Assembly (NCBI GenBank): GCA_012934845.2
Contig: WNNJ02003106.1
Location: 1-64,000, forward strand
DNA: 64,000 bases
DNA from: Pomphorhynchus laevis
Taxonomy: Eukaryota; Acanthocephala; Palaeacanthocephala; Echinorhynchida; Pomphorhynchidae
Direction of reading: 5' to 3'
Of this stretch, positions 45,319-55,960 are shown in pieces. Every line of letters starts with the position of its first letter. Within the stretch, counting starts at the first letter, position 1. The notes under the pieces are model-generated. The model ran no database searches. It was not told the origin of the DNA and saw only the letters and a program-made list of their open reading frames with translations. The translations under genes were made by a program, and so were the position numbers.

Positions 45319-46060
45319 CATGTCATTAACTAGTGAAAGTCCATTTAGATACTTAACCATTGACCGTTAACTAGTGTGATAGATAATTTCCTTTGATTTA
45401 CACAAATAATTATAATAATTTCTTAATAAGCAATTATTTTGTTCAATGAGAAAGAATTTATATTAACTTGTGATTTGTAGAACGTATTTAAAGTAATGGA
45501 TAAGCTCGATGGTCAATAACGATTTTTCTGATAATCTATTAAGTTCTAATTCTAAAATTTTTAAATTGAAAACCAGTGAAAGATCTATAAGACAAAATAA
45601 TTATATTTATTTAAAATTTTAAAACATGTTTATATAGTTCATGCATAAAATTTTCTACTTGATGATTTAAATTTGAAATTTTTTCTAATATTTTTCATTC
45701 TTCAGCATGCGTAGAAAGAATATTTTTATAAATGAAAAGCAAATTCGTAAAATGCAAAGCTCATCAGAGACGAGCTTTAAAGAAACGTATTATAAATTTA
45801 TTTTATGTTATAAATAGATAAATTCACTAATTTATTTTATGTTATAAATAGATAAATTCACTAATTTATTTTAATTATTGATTGAACAGGAGAGAGTTGA
45901 ATACATAAATTAGTCGCCTCTTCCATACCTGACCATCGAAAATTGCATACATCCTTTTGATAGTTTCTAACAAAAAATCTCAATATCAATACGTTTTAAA
46001 ATGTTAACGTCATTTAGTACTTAGTGAAAATCTATAAACTCATTTTAATGCATTAGATCT
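45319..46060. other. Upstream region of the INTS15-like gene
   Basis: AT-rich; a tandem duplication of TTTATTTTATGTTATAAATA (about 33 bases, two copies) lies at 45797-45868. No core promoter motif that I would defend. Confidence 0.4.
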
Positions 46061-47086
46061 ATGGATTCCTTACAACAATCTATATCGCAATTATCAGAAA
46101 CACCTTTTCCGATGTGCGTTCGGAAATGTATCGATGTCCTGAGAGGCTTTCCAACATACTTGTCCCCAAATGAAATCGGGAATCTTGTAAACCGGTATAT
46201 ATTCTTTATGATTCAAGATGAAGACAGCTTGTGGAGTAAGCAAACGGACAGTTTGCAAGATCTCCAAGCTCTTCACATAATTGCGGAAGCATTGAATGAC
46301 GAGCGAGCGACTGCGATGGGACATTTTATCTTAACATCATTGTTTTCTCTTTCAAATATTAACCAGCGGACAAAGCATTGTAATAATTATTTCTTACAAG
46401 ATTCAAAAGTCGGATCTTCAAATGAATTTTGGATTAAGCATTTATTAGATCATGAAGAAAAACCAGGAAACTGGCCACAACACGTACTTGCAATGCTTAC
46501 AAGTTTCACAATGTCTGCAAACTATATTCGAGTATTGTGGATTATAGGCGATTGGCTAGCTCAGCAACTCCAGACGTCAAAAAGCATGGAATTTTCATTC
46601 GTAATTGATTTAATTGCTGATCAACTAATCGTGGATCATATCTTACTATCTGAAGGAAAATCCCAAAAGCAAGATGATTCACGCTGTTGCTCGCCTTCGT
46701 TTCAAAATTTGATGGTTACTTCACCTGTACTGGCTAATCTAATTGCTCCTGTTTTAGAAAGATGGGGTCAATATTCCCAAATAAAAGATGTTTGGTCAAT
46801 TAACCGTAGTGCAACAAATACTTCGGATGTGAATGTAGCAATTTCAAAAGTAATACAGGAAATCTCATTGTTTCCAGCTTCCGAAAATGGGAATCAACTA
46901 GTTAAACGCTTGGAAGAGTTGAATTTTGCGGATTGCACAGATAACGAAACAATTAACAAAGTGATTGAAATGTTAATTAAATCAAAAGTAGAACTTTCCG
47001 CTGTCGTATTGCGACGCATCGTACCAATAAAATTTCAACTGGATCACCAAGTCCAATTTCAAAGATTATGTCAATGCATGAAATGA
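46061..47086 (+). CDS. INTS15: Integrator complex subunit 15-like protein
   Basis: Intact single-exon frame of 341 residues starting MDSLQQSISQLSETPFP. Similarity to INTS15 (formerly C7orf26), the small helical subunit of the Integrator complex that processes snRNA and nascent RNA 3' ends in the nucleus, is recalled, not searched. Colinear blocks are: DSLQDLQALHIIAEAL then FILTSLFS (human N-S-L-Q-E-L-Q-L-L-E-I-M ... I-I-F-S-S-L-F-S); VLWIIGDWLAQ and LIVDHILL; SPVLANLIAPVLERW (human T-P-I-A-A-N-L). It is shorter than human INTS15 (about 450 residues) and lacks its Pro/His-rich tail. No signal peptide or membrane segment. Good composition contrast to the AT-rich flanks. Confidence 0.65.
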   Translation: MDSLQQSISQLSETPFPMCVRKCIDVLRGFPTYLSPNEIGNLVNRYIFFMIQDEDSLWSKQTDSLQDLQALHIIAEALNDERATAMGHFILTSLFSLSNINQRTKHCNNYFLQDSKVGSSNEFWIKHLLDHEEKPGNWPQHVLAMLTSFTMSANYIRVLWIIGDWLAQQLQTSKSMEFSFVIDLIADQLIVDHILLSEGKSQKQDDSRCCSPSFQNLMVTSPVLANLIAPVLERWGQYSQIKDVWSINRSATNTSDVNVAISKVIQEISLFPASENGNQLVKRLEELNFADCTDNETINKVIEMLIKSKVELSAVVLRRIVPIKFQLDHQVQFQRLCQCMK

Positions 47087-48150
47087 TTTTTTAACATTTA
47101 ACAATTTATTTTATAAAAATATACGTCAATTAAATTAACTCACTGTTATCGCATACAAGTATCTAAGTTAAATTGTTTTAATTTGTCCTATAAATTGATT
47201 CTTAACTTGATTACGTTTCTTAAAATTTTCTTAATTTTGATATCAAATTTTGATAATTTTGTTTACGGTGCAAAAAACGTTTTTGTAAAAAAAACGATGT
47301 AATGTAAAAAAAAGTTTAATACTACGTGATTTAATTTTGTCGTTCTAATTAATAATCGTTTTACGTTTTGTAATATACAGTTAGAAATATGTATATTGAT
47401 TATTTAACAACTTGGTAAATCAGCATTTTCTACGAAAGCATAGAATTTTAATGTATAAAGATATTTTAACGTTAAAGTTTTTTATTTCTTTATATGTAAA
47501 TCAGCATTTTGTAGTTCATCCCTGATTCGAAAGACACAAATTGGATTTAAACACTCTTCATAATAATAATTAATATCGTCAGCATGACGAGAATAACTAA
47601 AAGTTGTACACACCATATCTTAACAAGTAATAAATAATCAATCCCAATAAAGCGTCGTTTGAATAACTCAAGTGAAGTTGAGTAGACAGTCTGTTCGCTT
47701 AAACGGTTCCATATACGATTATCAGTTTAAGTTGAATTGTTTTGGACGGTACAACTCGATGGCGACTAAGACAAAGAGAATGGTTTCGCAAATTCCGAGT
47801 GAACCAAATGTTCAGCAGTTTACGCAAAATGGAATTTTTGTGAAATATTTATCATATCAATCCCATAAATCGAGAAGGTTGCGTACATAATGCATATCAA
47901 CGGCTCTAAGTGTATCATTATATGGAAGAATTCTTAACAAATTAAGAGCCTTGTTGCTAGATCTCAGCATATTTTCAAGTCGAGTATATTCATCTATCGT
48001 TCTAGTATATGAGCATTGAGAACTTGAAGTAAATCGGTAGAATGCAAACATTTACAAGTGTTTTGAATTGATCGGACTCGGAAAATTACGGATGGATTAT
48101 TGTAGTCTTTTTGGAATTTTAAAAACTAAGCAGACATTTAAAAATTCGAG
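47087..48150. other. 3' flank of the INTS15-like gene
   Basis: AT-rich; an AATAAA occurs at about 47647 but is 560 bases from the stop. The frame at 47672-47890 (QSVRLNGSIYDYQFKLNC) has no recognised relatives. Confidence 0.35.
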
Positions 48151-48152
48151 AG

Positions 48153-48329
48153 ATGCCTTTGCCTGCTAAAACAGTGAAAGATAGAACAGTAAAAATGTCT
48201 GCAAACAAAGACCAACAAATTGAATATTTCAAATCGGGTTCCACTTTATCAATATCATCTAACGAGTCTAGTAATATAAATGACTCAAGTTTATTTTTTT
48301 GTGCGATTTATCCTTACAACAGGCCTTAA
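48153..48329 (+). CDS. Small unrecognised ORF, 58 residues
   Basis: MPLPAKTVKDRTVKMSANKD, then Ser-rich, to taa. It is just upstream of hAT-like debris and may be transposon ORF remains rather than a gene. Confidence 0.2.
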   Translation: MPLPAKTVKDRTVKMSANKDQQIEYFKSGSTLSISSNESSNINDSSLFFCAIYPYNRP

Positions 48330-48565
48330 AGATAAACTTTTGGGATTATTACCCTCAATCTCGTTGAGTTGATACAATAAAAGCTGTGATTGAATGCTTT
48401 AAAAAAACATCAAATTTAATTATAAGAACTTGTCTCGATTTTAACAAATTGGACTGAAAAGTAAGAAATGTGCAAGAAATAGATTTGTCGCTATTTTGAA
48501 TAAAAAAATAATTACGAGATACGTAAGATATTATACAATCTCGAGATAATCATCAATAATAATTG

Positions 48566-49115
48566 TGTGCATAGACATATTCTGTAGAAATTTGTAAAGT
48601 AATTTAATTGGCGATAAGATGGTTAACTATATTGTAGCTAAAGCTCTCTACCATCCTCAATTTAAAGAATATTTAATCAACGTACCTCTTTCTTCATAAC
48701 ATGGTTCGTTGTTTATCGAGAAGGAACGTTTAAAGCGTTTCGCCTCAGTATTTACAGAAATTGCCTTCAAAGGTTACAATTTCCAATGAATATTTTCACA
48801 ATTTCCAAGGAGAGAATATGGTGAGTTTTGATACTTCTACAACGATAACTCCAACTTCTAAGGTCAATAACGTTTTGTGCTCATCAAATGATGGGGAAAA
48901 ACTTCCTTTCATCCCGAAAATGAAGAACTTAATCATCATTAAGCCTACGAAACCTATAGCTAAAGATCAATTATACAACACTTTTTTACGAGATTTTGCT
49001 AAAATTTACAAGAACAGATTTCTTTTGTGTGCATAGACATATTCTGTAGAAATTTGTAAAGTGATTTAATTAATGATTAAGATGGTTAAATATATTTTAG
49101 CTAAAGCTCTCTACC
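48566..49115. repeat. 88-base direct repeats
   Basis: GTGTGCATAGACATATTCTG then TAGAAATTTGTAAAGT, up to AGCTAAAGCTCTCTACC, occurs at 48566-48655 and again at 49027-49115. The interval holds an open frame (48761-49036, LPSKVTISNEYFHNFQGENM) of unknown origin. Confidence 0.65.
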
Positions 49116-49253
49116 TTAATCATAAGCTACATGGAAACGGAAACATCTTCAATGTTAGAAGTAATTTCATTCGAAAAAAATTGTCGCTTTTTTATGAAGA
49201 TTTTTAAAGCGAAATCTTAAATTTCACTTAAAAAAGATTTATTTTTACTTCTG

Positions 49254-49626
49254 GTTGTGGCACAATATTATCCTCACAGCTATTCAGTTCCTATTCTTGA
49301 TACGGTTTCTATTCTTGATACATCAGGACGCTACTAATCAGCCTGGGTGGGTCTCATCAGCTGCCGACCAAGACTTACATTTCACGTTTCGACCCTTATT
49401 ATCCGCTTAATCCATACACTAGTGCTGATCGTCTTTGAACTCAGGACGTATGTATTGCGATTCAACGCTACATCTACTTGGCTGGCTGCTCCAGTTGTGT
49501 AGATATACATTGTTGTATATTACTTTCGGTAGAAATCGTATTCTAACGATCTAGACTGATTAGTAGCGTCCTGCTGTATCAAGAATAGGAACAATACCAG
49601 TGAGGATAACAGTGTGCCACAAAAGA
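49254..49626. mobile_element. Foldback element with ~75-bp inverted arms
   Basis: Left arm TGTGGCACAATATTATCCTC... CAGGACGCTACTAATCAG (49254-49344) is matched by the complement of CTGATTAGTAGCGTCCTG... GAGGATAACAGTGTGCCACA (49553-49626). The interior contains the permuted hammerhead-like motif. The interior shows similarity to the repeat in the TADA2 intron (5700-6400). Confidence 0.65.
49349..49395 (-). ncRNA. Permuted hammerhead-like motif, second family member
   Basis: On the minus strand: GGGTC-GAAA, 26 bases, CTGATGA-GACCC. GGGTC and GACCC form a perfect 5-bp stem II; the 6277-6324 copy has GGACC and GGTTC at the same positions, so base changes are compensated. Stem III could be ACGT/ATGT with a GAA loop, cleavage triplet GTA; stem I is weak. 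Confidence 0.5.
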
Positions 49627-49630
49627 AGAT

Positions 49631-50118
49631 TTAGAACCAAATTCAAAGAATTCAGATACATCCAAGCGAAGTTTGTTTTTGTAATAAAACCGCTGGATGT
49701 AACGGTAATAGAAATTAATTTTTATCCTTTAATATGGATATTGCCACATTTGAAATACAATTTATGGATTTGAAAAATAAAGAATTGCGGTTATCAAAGT
49801 TCAAATGTCTTTGTGCTCAGGTAGATCTATTGAAGAAAATGTGAAATAAATGTGCAACAAAAGTGGTTTGACTTAAAAGATTTGGAAAGAGATATGTTGA
49901 TTTTTTACGCTCGGAATAGTATTCCTGACTTATGATCAACTGAAATACTAGTATTAATTGTTCTTCTCATTATTTAGATCTGCATATTCACGGGAGCAAT
50001 CATTCACCAGGATGCATATGATCAAGTTTTTATATTATGAAGTTCCTTATAAATATACATTTTCTGCATTAACTCGTATGCCATCCGAAATCATACGTTA
50101 CATTTTAAGAGACGTATA
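49631..50118 (+). pseudogene. hAT-type transposase C-terminal remnant
   Basis: Readable in pieces with frame changes: TKFKEFRYIQAKFVFVIKPL, then MDIATFEIQFMDLKNKELRL SKFKCL, VQQKWFDLKDLERDMLIFYA, then LFRSAYSREQSFTRMHMIKF. The last is the hAT dimerisation motif (F-x-S-[TA]-Y-x-[CR]-E-Q-x-F-[ST]-x-M-x-x-[IM]-K). Relatives are the ZBED5/SCAND3-like domesticated and active hAT transposases. Multiple stops make it a pseudogene. Confidence 0.65.
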
Positions 50119-50635
50119 GTATTAAAACAACTTAGAGAACGGTTAATATCTTTGACTAACCTCGGACGCGAACAACTCAATCGCAGCGCAGTGTTAAGTC
50201 ACGTGCTATTAAATTTCTAAATGGGAAATATACTCTACAGTGAAAATATTCTACACTTCTTAGACTCATGAATAAACAGTAACTTGTCAAGTTATTTCAA
50301 TGAGGAAAAAAGAGAACTTCTAGTTATATTTGTCCTATGCGTCTTATTTCATCACACCGTATTAAAAAGCAAACCAATGGTAATGATCCTCGTAATCGTG
50401 TTGCACCCAGACTTAAAAAGCAAAGTTTGAAAATTCCGTTCAGGTAATTCGCTTGTTTAGCAGACTCCCTAAAATTAAATTTGAAAATAATATCTTTCTT
50501 GATAAATGCTCTGAAGATGCTATTGAATAGCATAATAGCCCTAATAAAACTATTATGGAAAAGCCCTAATAAAACTCAGAAAGTAATTGAGCGATAGTGA
50601 TTCAAATTTTGCGTTCGGGATTTTTATGTTTGCTG
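50119..50635. other. Short readable patch, unassigned
   Basis: 50335-50453 reads MRLISSHRIKKQTNGNDPRN then RVAPRLKKQSLKIPFR in one frame. No homology recognised; could be retroelement ORF1 debris. Confidence 0.3.
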
Positions 50636-50639
50636 GCTG

Positions 50640-51336
50640 AAACCATACGTTCGCTGCCGCCCTTTAGTACCATTCTGTTACTGGTCACTCCCTATTTGCC
50701 GGGTGAAACCATACGTTCGCTGCTGCCCTTTAGTACCATTTTGTTATCGGCCACTCCATGTTTGCCATCTGAATCCATACGTTCGCTGCCGCCCTTTAGT
50801 ACCATTTTGTTATCGGCCACTCCATGTTTGCCGACTGAAACCATACGTTCGCTGCCGCCTTTTAGTACCATTCTGTTACCGGTCACTCCCTATTTGCCGG
50901 GTGAAACCATACGTTCGCTGCCGCCCTTTAGTACCATTCTGTTACCGGTCACTCCCTATTTGCCGGGTGAAACCATACGTTCGCTGCTGCCCTTTAGTAC
51001 CATTTTGTTATCGGCCACTCCATGTTTGCCGACTGAAGCCATGCGGTCGCTGCCGCCCTTTAGTACCATTCTGTTACCGGTCACTCCCTATTTGCCGGGT
51101 GAAACCATACGTTCGCTGCTGCCCTTTAGTACCATTTTGTTATCGGCCACTCCATGTTTGCCGACTGAAGCCATACGTTCGCTGCCACCCTTTAGTACCA
51201 TTCTGTTACCGGTCACTCCCTATTTGCCGGGTGAAACCATACGTTCGCTGCTGCCCTTTAGTACCATTTTGTTATCGGCCACTCCATGTTTGCCGACTGA
51301 AGCCATGCGGTCGCTGCCGCCCTTTAGTACCATTAT
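50640..51336. repeat. 66-bp GC-rich minisatellite with A/B higher-order structure
   Basis: About eleven 66-base units beginning GAAACCATACGTTCGCTGCC. Two variants exist: A (…CTGTTACCGGTCACTCCCTA…) and B (…TTGTTATCGGCCACTCCATG…). Order is A B B A A B A B A B and a partial A-type unit, so the right half is a 132-bp A-B dimer array. Because 66 is a multiple of 3, two plus-strand frames stay open throughout (22-residue period ETIRSLPPFSTILLPVTPYL). It is close to 50% GC in a region otherwise near 30%. No start, splice or homology evidence for a gene. Confidence 0.85.
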
Positions 51337-51400
51337 CGACAACGAATATTATCGGCCACTTATCGACAACGAATATTATCGGCCACTTATCGACAACGAA
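51334..51400. repeat. 27-bp tandem repeat, 3 copies
   Basis: ATCGACAACGAATATTATCG then GCCACTT, directly abutting the 66-bp array and possibly derived from its edge. Confidence 0.75.
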
Positions 51401-51519
51401 TATTATGCACCGATATATCTTCAATATCAAATTTCTGTAATCCGTTTGTATACCCATTATTTGTATGACAAATGTAAGAAATATCAATAATAGTTACCTG
51501 AATTGCCATTGCTTGCATA

Positions 51520-52900
51520 TTGCTAGCAGTATTTCGCAAATATTTTATTAATTACTGAGAACTGGTTCTCTAGTAAGTTGCTCGAAGTAGCTAATCTTAA
51601 CGGTTACACTCTCTTCTAAGCTCACAGGTAAGATAGAAAAGGCGGTGAAGTTTCAATCTACGTTAAAAAGACACTCAATTTCTTTCTACTCTACTTAAGA
51701 TAGTTTAATGCCTTGATATCAAGTGCGCAATGTTGTATTTGCTTAAAAATACAAGTAGAACCTTTATATTCTAGTCATCCTAATATAACGTTTCCCTACA
51801 GGAAATTTTGAAATTACCCATAACATCTTAGCATCTCTATTGAAGGCGATGCAATCGTCATATAAATATATTAATCTGGATGGCGATGTATTATTGGATG
51901 GTGATGTATTATTCTGGATGGCGACATATTATTCTGGAAGGCGATGCAATCGTCATATGAATATATTATTCTGGATGGCGACTAATAATCTAGACTTTAA
52001 TCTGTACTGATAAATTCGGTATTTTCCCACCTCCTCGACACATGACTTAGATTTTTGTTTTTGTTGGTGTGGTCATGTAAGCGTGCGCCGGCACGCATTT
52101 ACCACGTAAAAATAAATCTTTTTTATCCATTCTGGTTCGTAAATGAAACCTCTGGCAACTTACTTAACAAACCTATCATGTAGAGGCTTTGTTCCTTGAT
52201 GTTTCATACGCAATATTGTAGTTATGATTTCTAAAAATATTCAAACAGTTATCTGCAAAATCTGTTCGTCCTACTAGTATTTTGCTGCCTTGACAAAATT
52301 TTAGAGATAATAAAAAATTTCACCACAATTATCAAATAAGCTAAAAATGAGCCAGTATGCATTCCGCTTTGGATGCATCACAACATTACCTTAAAGTGGT
52401 CTTGTAAGATTTGGATCATTATCCTTTTTCGTAAAGAAGGCGCATTGCCTTAATGACAAAAAAGTCCAAATTCTATATAAAGGATACTACATTGCCTGAA
52501 TGACAAGTTAACATTTTATATAAAGGATAGATACCAAGCAATTTCTCTTATCGAGAGTTGGTGATTTAGGTCTACCTCAAGGAAGTATTATCTCTCCGCT
52601 TTTCTTTCAACGATTTCAAGATTTGTTTCAATTCACGTTGCATTAAGTATGATGACTACATGACTATCTCTTTATTCGAAAAAAGTGAATCCGTTTTTCA
52701 TAATTCCGTTTATCCCAAACTTCATTACCTCACGAGCAGGACGTCGTTAACTAATTTACGAATTTTCATGGTAAAATCAAAATTCATCTTTATGAAATTA
52801 TAAATGTTCTTGAAAGATAGATTTTCTAAATTAAAGTCCTTTCAGGGTTTAAAATTTAGTTTATAATATAAGTGATTTAGACAATTCTTAAGTTTCAATT
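51520..52900 (+). pseudogene. Heavily decayed APE-type LINE
   Basis: Endonuclease-like LNGYTLFSKLTGKIEKAVKF near 51597-51660; RT-like GDLGLPQGSIISPLFF near 52561-52610 and a YDD box in IKYDDYMTISLFEKSE near 52645-52692. Frames are broken throughout. 51860-51985 has imperfect 27-30-base repeats (TATTATTCTGGATGGCGA). Confidence 0.55.
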
Positions 52901-53369
52901 CTTACGACAATTCTTACTTTTTAAACGATATCTATCGTTTTGATAATAGTACCCGATGGAGGGGACTATTGATGATGAAATTACGGTATCGGGTAAACAG
53001 CTTGCATTTCTTCGAAAGCAACATTTTCAAAATATGAATATCAGAACGAAATAATTCTGATCATAACGTCGAAAAGATGGTTTCCGTAAATGATCGTATT
53101 AAAAACGTGTTTGCACCTTTTAATAAACAGCATTGATTTTAGATAACAAATGAAACAAAATTGGGTTACCGTGTACTTATATATTTGACATAATTTTGAA
53201 TTCTGAAATTGCGCAACAAATATTCACGTTTTGATCACATTTTATGTAAACAGCGCACTGACTAATGAACACTTGAGGCATCACGATTTTTTAAAATGCC
53301 GATTGCTCAATTTAATTGGTATAAGTAAAGCGTTATTTTAGAAAAAGTCACGTGCTACACCACAATAAA
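52901..53369. other. Upstream region of the ATRAID-like gene
   Basis: No motif that I would defend as a promoter. Confidence 0.4.
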
Positions 53370-54155
53370 ATGGAAATTCTACTTTTATTGTTTATGCTGA
53401 CAACAACGATTTGCAAAGCGGCAGTAAATATGGAATTTTGTACATCTCAATTAAATCATAATAGAACGCTAATTGAACAATTTTGCGAAAACATCAATCA
53501 AACAGCTAATTTAGTAGGTAAATGCTGTATTGAAAGCGATGACAGATTAATCGGGGTAGTTGTTCGATCGAGAAATGAACTTTCTAATATTAAAGAAATT
53601 GCATTCATCGGTAAAGGTAATCTGTCAGAAATTGAATTTCTAGAACTGTTATCAGACGGTGATGATCTTACTATGGATTTATTTATCGGATTCGTTAATC
53701 TCCGATTTTTAATCATTCCAATAAGTAGTGAGTGCCCGTCTAGAAAGCACGAAAACGGTTCATCCACCTCAACAGTGGCCTGGTCAAATCAAACAAAACA
53801 AAACAACGTGACAACTTGTTTTGGTCAAATTAACCCATGTGTCGATATCAATCATAATTCAACGAAGCATTGCAGATATTACGGCTATGAAATGCAATGT
53901 ATTCATACAGGTCCTGGCATGTATTCCTGTCTATGCAAAGATTCGTATTTTGGATATAAATGCTTAAAAACATCGCAGTTTCCTGTTGTAGTATTTACAG
54001 CAACATCATTAATTCTATCTATCGCAATTATTATTATTCTGGTCATACTTGCTTGCAGAATTAAGCCGCCACCACCACCCCCACTTGATAGCCGCAACCA
54101 CTATGAGGCACCATTTGATACTTCAAATATTACTGACACTGTAAGTGAACAGTAA
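53370..54155 (+). CDS. ATRAID: ATRAID-like single-pass membrane protein with EGF-like domain
   Basis: Intact 261-residue frame starting at the ATG of MEILLLLFMLTTTICKA, a clear signal peptide; an upstream GTG-started extension is ignored. Colinear with ATRAID (APR3) as recalled: CC-I-E motif after the N-terminal Cys pair; DLFIGFVNLRFLIIPISSEC (human F-R-G-F-x-x-L-x-x-L-I-L-P-x-x-x-x-C-P); an EGF-like module with C-x-H-T-G-P-G-M-Y-S-C-L-C-K-D-S-Y-F-G-Y-K-C; then a transmembrane helix (TSLILSIAIIIILVILACRI). The cytoplasmic tail is a KPPPPPPLDS Pro-run plus about 25 residues, longer than in vertebrates. Seven or so N-glycosylation sequons lie in the ectodomain. In mammals ATRAID is a glycosylated lysosomal/membrane protein that partners a lysosomal transporter. 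Single exon here. Confidence 0.8.
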   Translation: MEILLLLFMLTTTICKAAVNMEFCTSQLNHNRTLIEQFCENINQTANLVGKCCIESDDRLIGVVVRSRNELSNIKEIAFIGKGNLSEIEFLELLSDGDDLTMDLFIGFVNLRFLIIPISSECPSRKHENGSSTSTVAWSNQTKQNNVTTCFGQINPCVDINHNSTKHCRYYGYEMQCIHTGPGMYSCLCKDSYFGYKCLKTSQFPVVVFTATSLILSIAIIIILVILACRIKPPPPPPLDSRNHYEAPFDTSNITDTVSEQ

Positions 54156-55110
54156 TCGTCAAACACATAAGTACTTACAATTCTAACAGAATTACAAAAA
54201 ATTCTTATTCCTGTTTTTATACTTTATTAAGGCAAATATAAAAATTAAGAATTAAATCAGCTAACTGAGTCTACGTATTTAATATAATTATAAACTAAAC
54301 AAAACATAATAATGCTAAATCAAAATTTAATAATTAAATAATAAAATTAATAATTGTTTTTAGATTTTCTATAATTTAAATTTTCTATAATTTAAATCAA
54401 GTTAAAAAAAATGAAATTTAAAATAAACGTCATTTTTATGAATTGAGTAATAAATAACAGACGTTGTATCAGAATACTTGAATATTTTTACATTAATAAA
54501 GCTTTTTTAAACTACAAAACAGAACTAATAGGAACTGATCGATACAGAAATTTAACATTTCCCGTCAATTGCATTACAATTATATCGTCTTGACAGGGTA
54601 AACACGGTTTGCCCATTGACCAGGTACACTACTTACCTTTAGTGATTGAAACTAAAATTCCATTATTCGAGTTTACTCACCATATTATATCATGAAAAGC
54701 GACGATATTATTCATAGTTTTTAAGTTTTCCGAAAAGTAGCATTAGATCGTGTTTATTGCAAGTTATTCATTCAACGTCAATTACATGAGTTAACATCGT
54801 CAACTTAAGTCTGTTAAGTCTATTACAGCGTTACTCAAGAGTTCGTTTTAAAATCTATACTTTTCGATTTATTCAGAAACGATTGCCACTCTTTTTAAGG
54901 TATTAACGCAGTTGATCTAAAAATATGACACACTACAATATACATATGTTACTGTCTTCCAAAAATCAGAATGTATTTTATAAATAATTTGCACAAATCA
55001 GTTAATTTTGCAAAATACAATGAGGCTTTTATGTCGGTTCTTAAAATGTAACGTATACTTTACGCATTTATTAAATAGAAATGAATATCAATTTCATTAG
55101 AATATGATTA
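54156..55110. other. 3' flank of ATRAID-like gene with a PLE-end scrap
   Basis: 54430-54477 carries a short piece of the conserved PLE-like terminus (AATAACAGACGTTGTATCAG). Rest AT-rich and unrecognised. Confidence 0.45.
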
Positions 55111-55172
55111 AATGTGTCATATAATAAAATATTATTTTTTGATCGTTTTACGGATGAGCCTAGCAAGCGAAG

Positions 55173-55388
55173 ATGTGTTTACACAAGCATGCGTTAGAAC
55201 ACGTTACTGCTCGTGTACATGCACAATCATTAACACGCGAGGATGCGGTTTATATTGTCTTAAATTACTTTTGGATAAAAAGTCATATTTTAATTTATTA
55301 TATAAGGAAAGCAGGTATAGCATCCGTCCATTCTGCAAAGCACTATTTTATTACTAAAAATAATGAATTCAAAATTACTGAATATTGA
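55173..55388 (+). CDS. Possible small ORF or exon, unrecognised
   Basis: 71-residue frame LHKHALEHVTARVHAQSLTR then EDAVYIVLNYFWI, to tga. Overlaps another plus-strand frame (55112-55357). The helical L-E-x-x-T-A-x-x-H-A-x-x-x-T-x-E-D-A pattern looks protein-like, but I cannot place it and there is no splice support. Confidence 0.25.
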   Translation: MCLHKHALEHVTARVHAQSLTREDAVYIVLNYFWIKSHILIYYIRKAGIASVHSAKHYFITKNNEFKITEY

Positions 55389-55500
55389 TAATTTTTATTT
55401 TCAATGCTTCTTGGTGTCGATTTTTTTGTATCGGATACAAATCGATTTTCTAGATCGATTTATAAATCGATTTGTTATTTAACTTTTAGGTAGTTGTATT

Positions 55501-55535
55501 TATAGACAGTTATTGTAGTAACTGTCTATAATATG
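55501..55535. repeat. 13-bp perfect hairpin
   Basis: TTATAGACAGTTA, loop TTGTAG, TAACTGTCTATAA; immediately upstream of a PLE-like fragment that itself contains ATAGACAGTTATTG. Confidence 0.6.
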
Positions 55536-55539
55536 TTAT

Positions 55540-55960
55540 AATATGTTTGCTAAGTAATAAACAATTTAGAAAAAGTAGTTAAGTTACTATATTCTTTGAA
55601 GTAAAGTTTGAAACATGTATGAACCCTTTAATATTAACGACTATGATAAGGTAAAGTTGTAGAATAGACAGTTATTGTAATACAAAATACTATAATCGTA
55701 AAACAAATGTTAATCATAACAATAGAAAATATACACTGACCATAAAATTCATTAATAAATGTATAAATAACATAAATAAAGGTAAACTTTTAACTAATTC
55801 TAAAAGTAAAGAAATAATAGGATCAGATTTAAGTAAATATATTCCTAAAATAAGGAATAAAATGTTACCAATTTAATTTATAATTTGATTTATTGTACAA
55901 AAAGTAAAATATTAATTAACGATTATGATATGTTAAGTTGTATAACAGACAGTTGTTGTA
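55540..55960 (+). mobile_element. Penelope-like RT N-terminal fragment
   Basis: Contains the family strings TAATAACAATAGAAAATATA-like, KEIIGSDLSKYIPKIRNKML and a second partial start at 55915. Broken frames. Confidence 0.65.

Noticed and set aside
50692-51440. Two or three long overlapping open frames that look like a repetitive protein gene
   Set aside because: All follow from a 66-bp unit without stops; no start context, splice sites or homology. Reported as a minisatellite instead.
55112-55357. Cys-rich plus-strand frame MSLASEDVFTQACVRTRYCS
   Set aside because: Overlaps another open frame in the same stretch, with no cysteine spacing typical of a known family.
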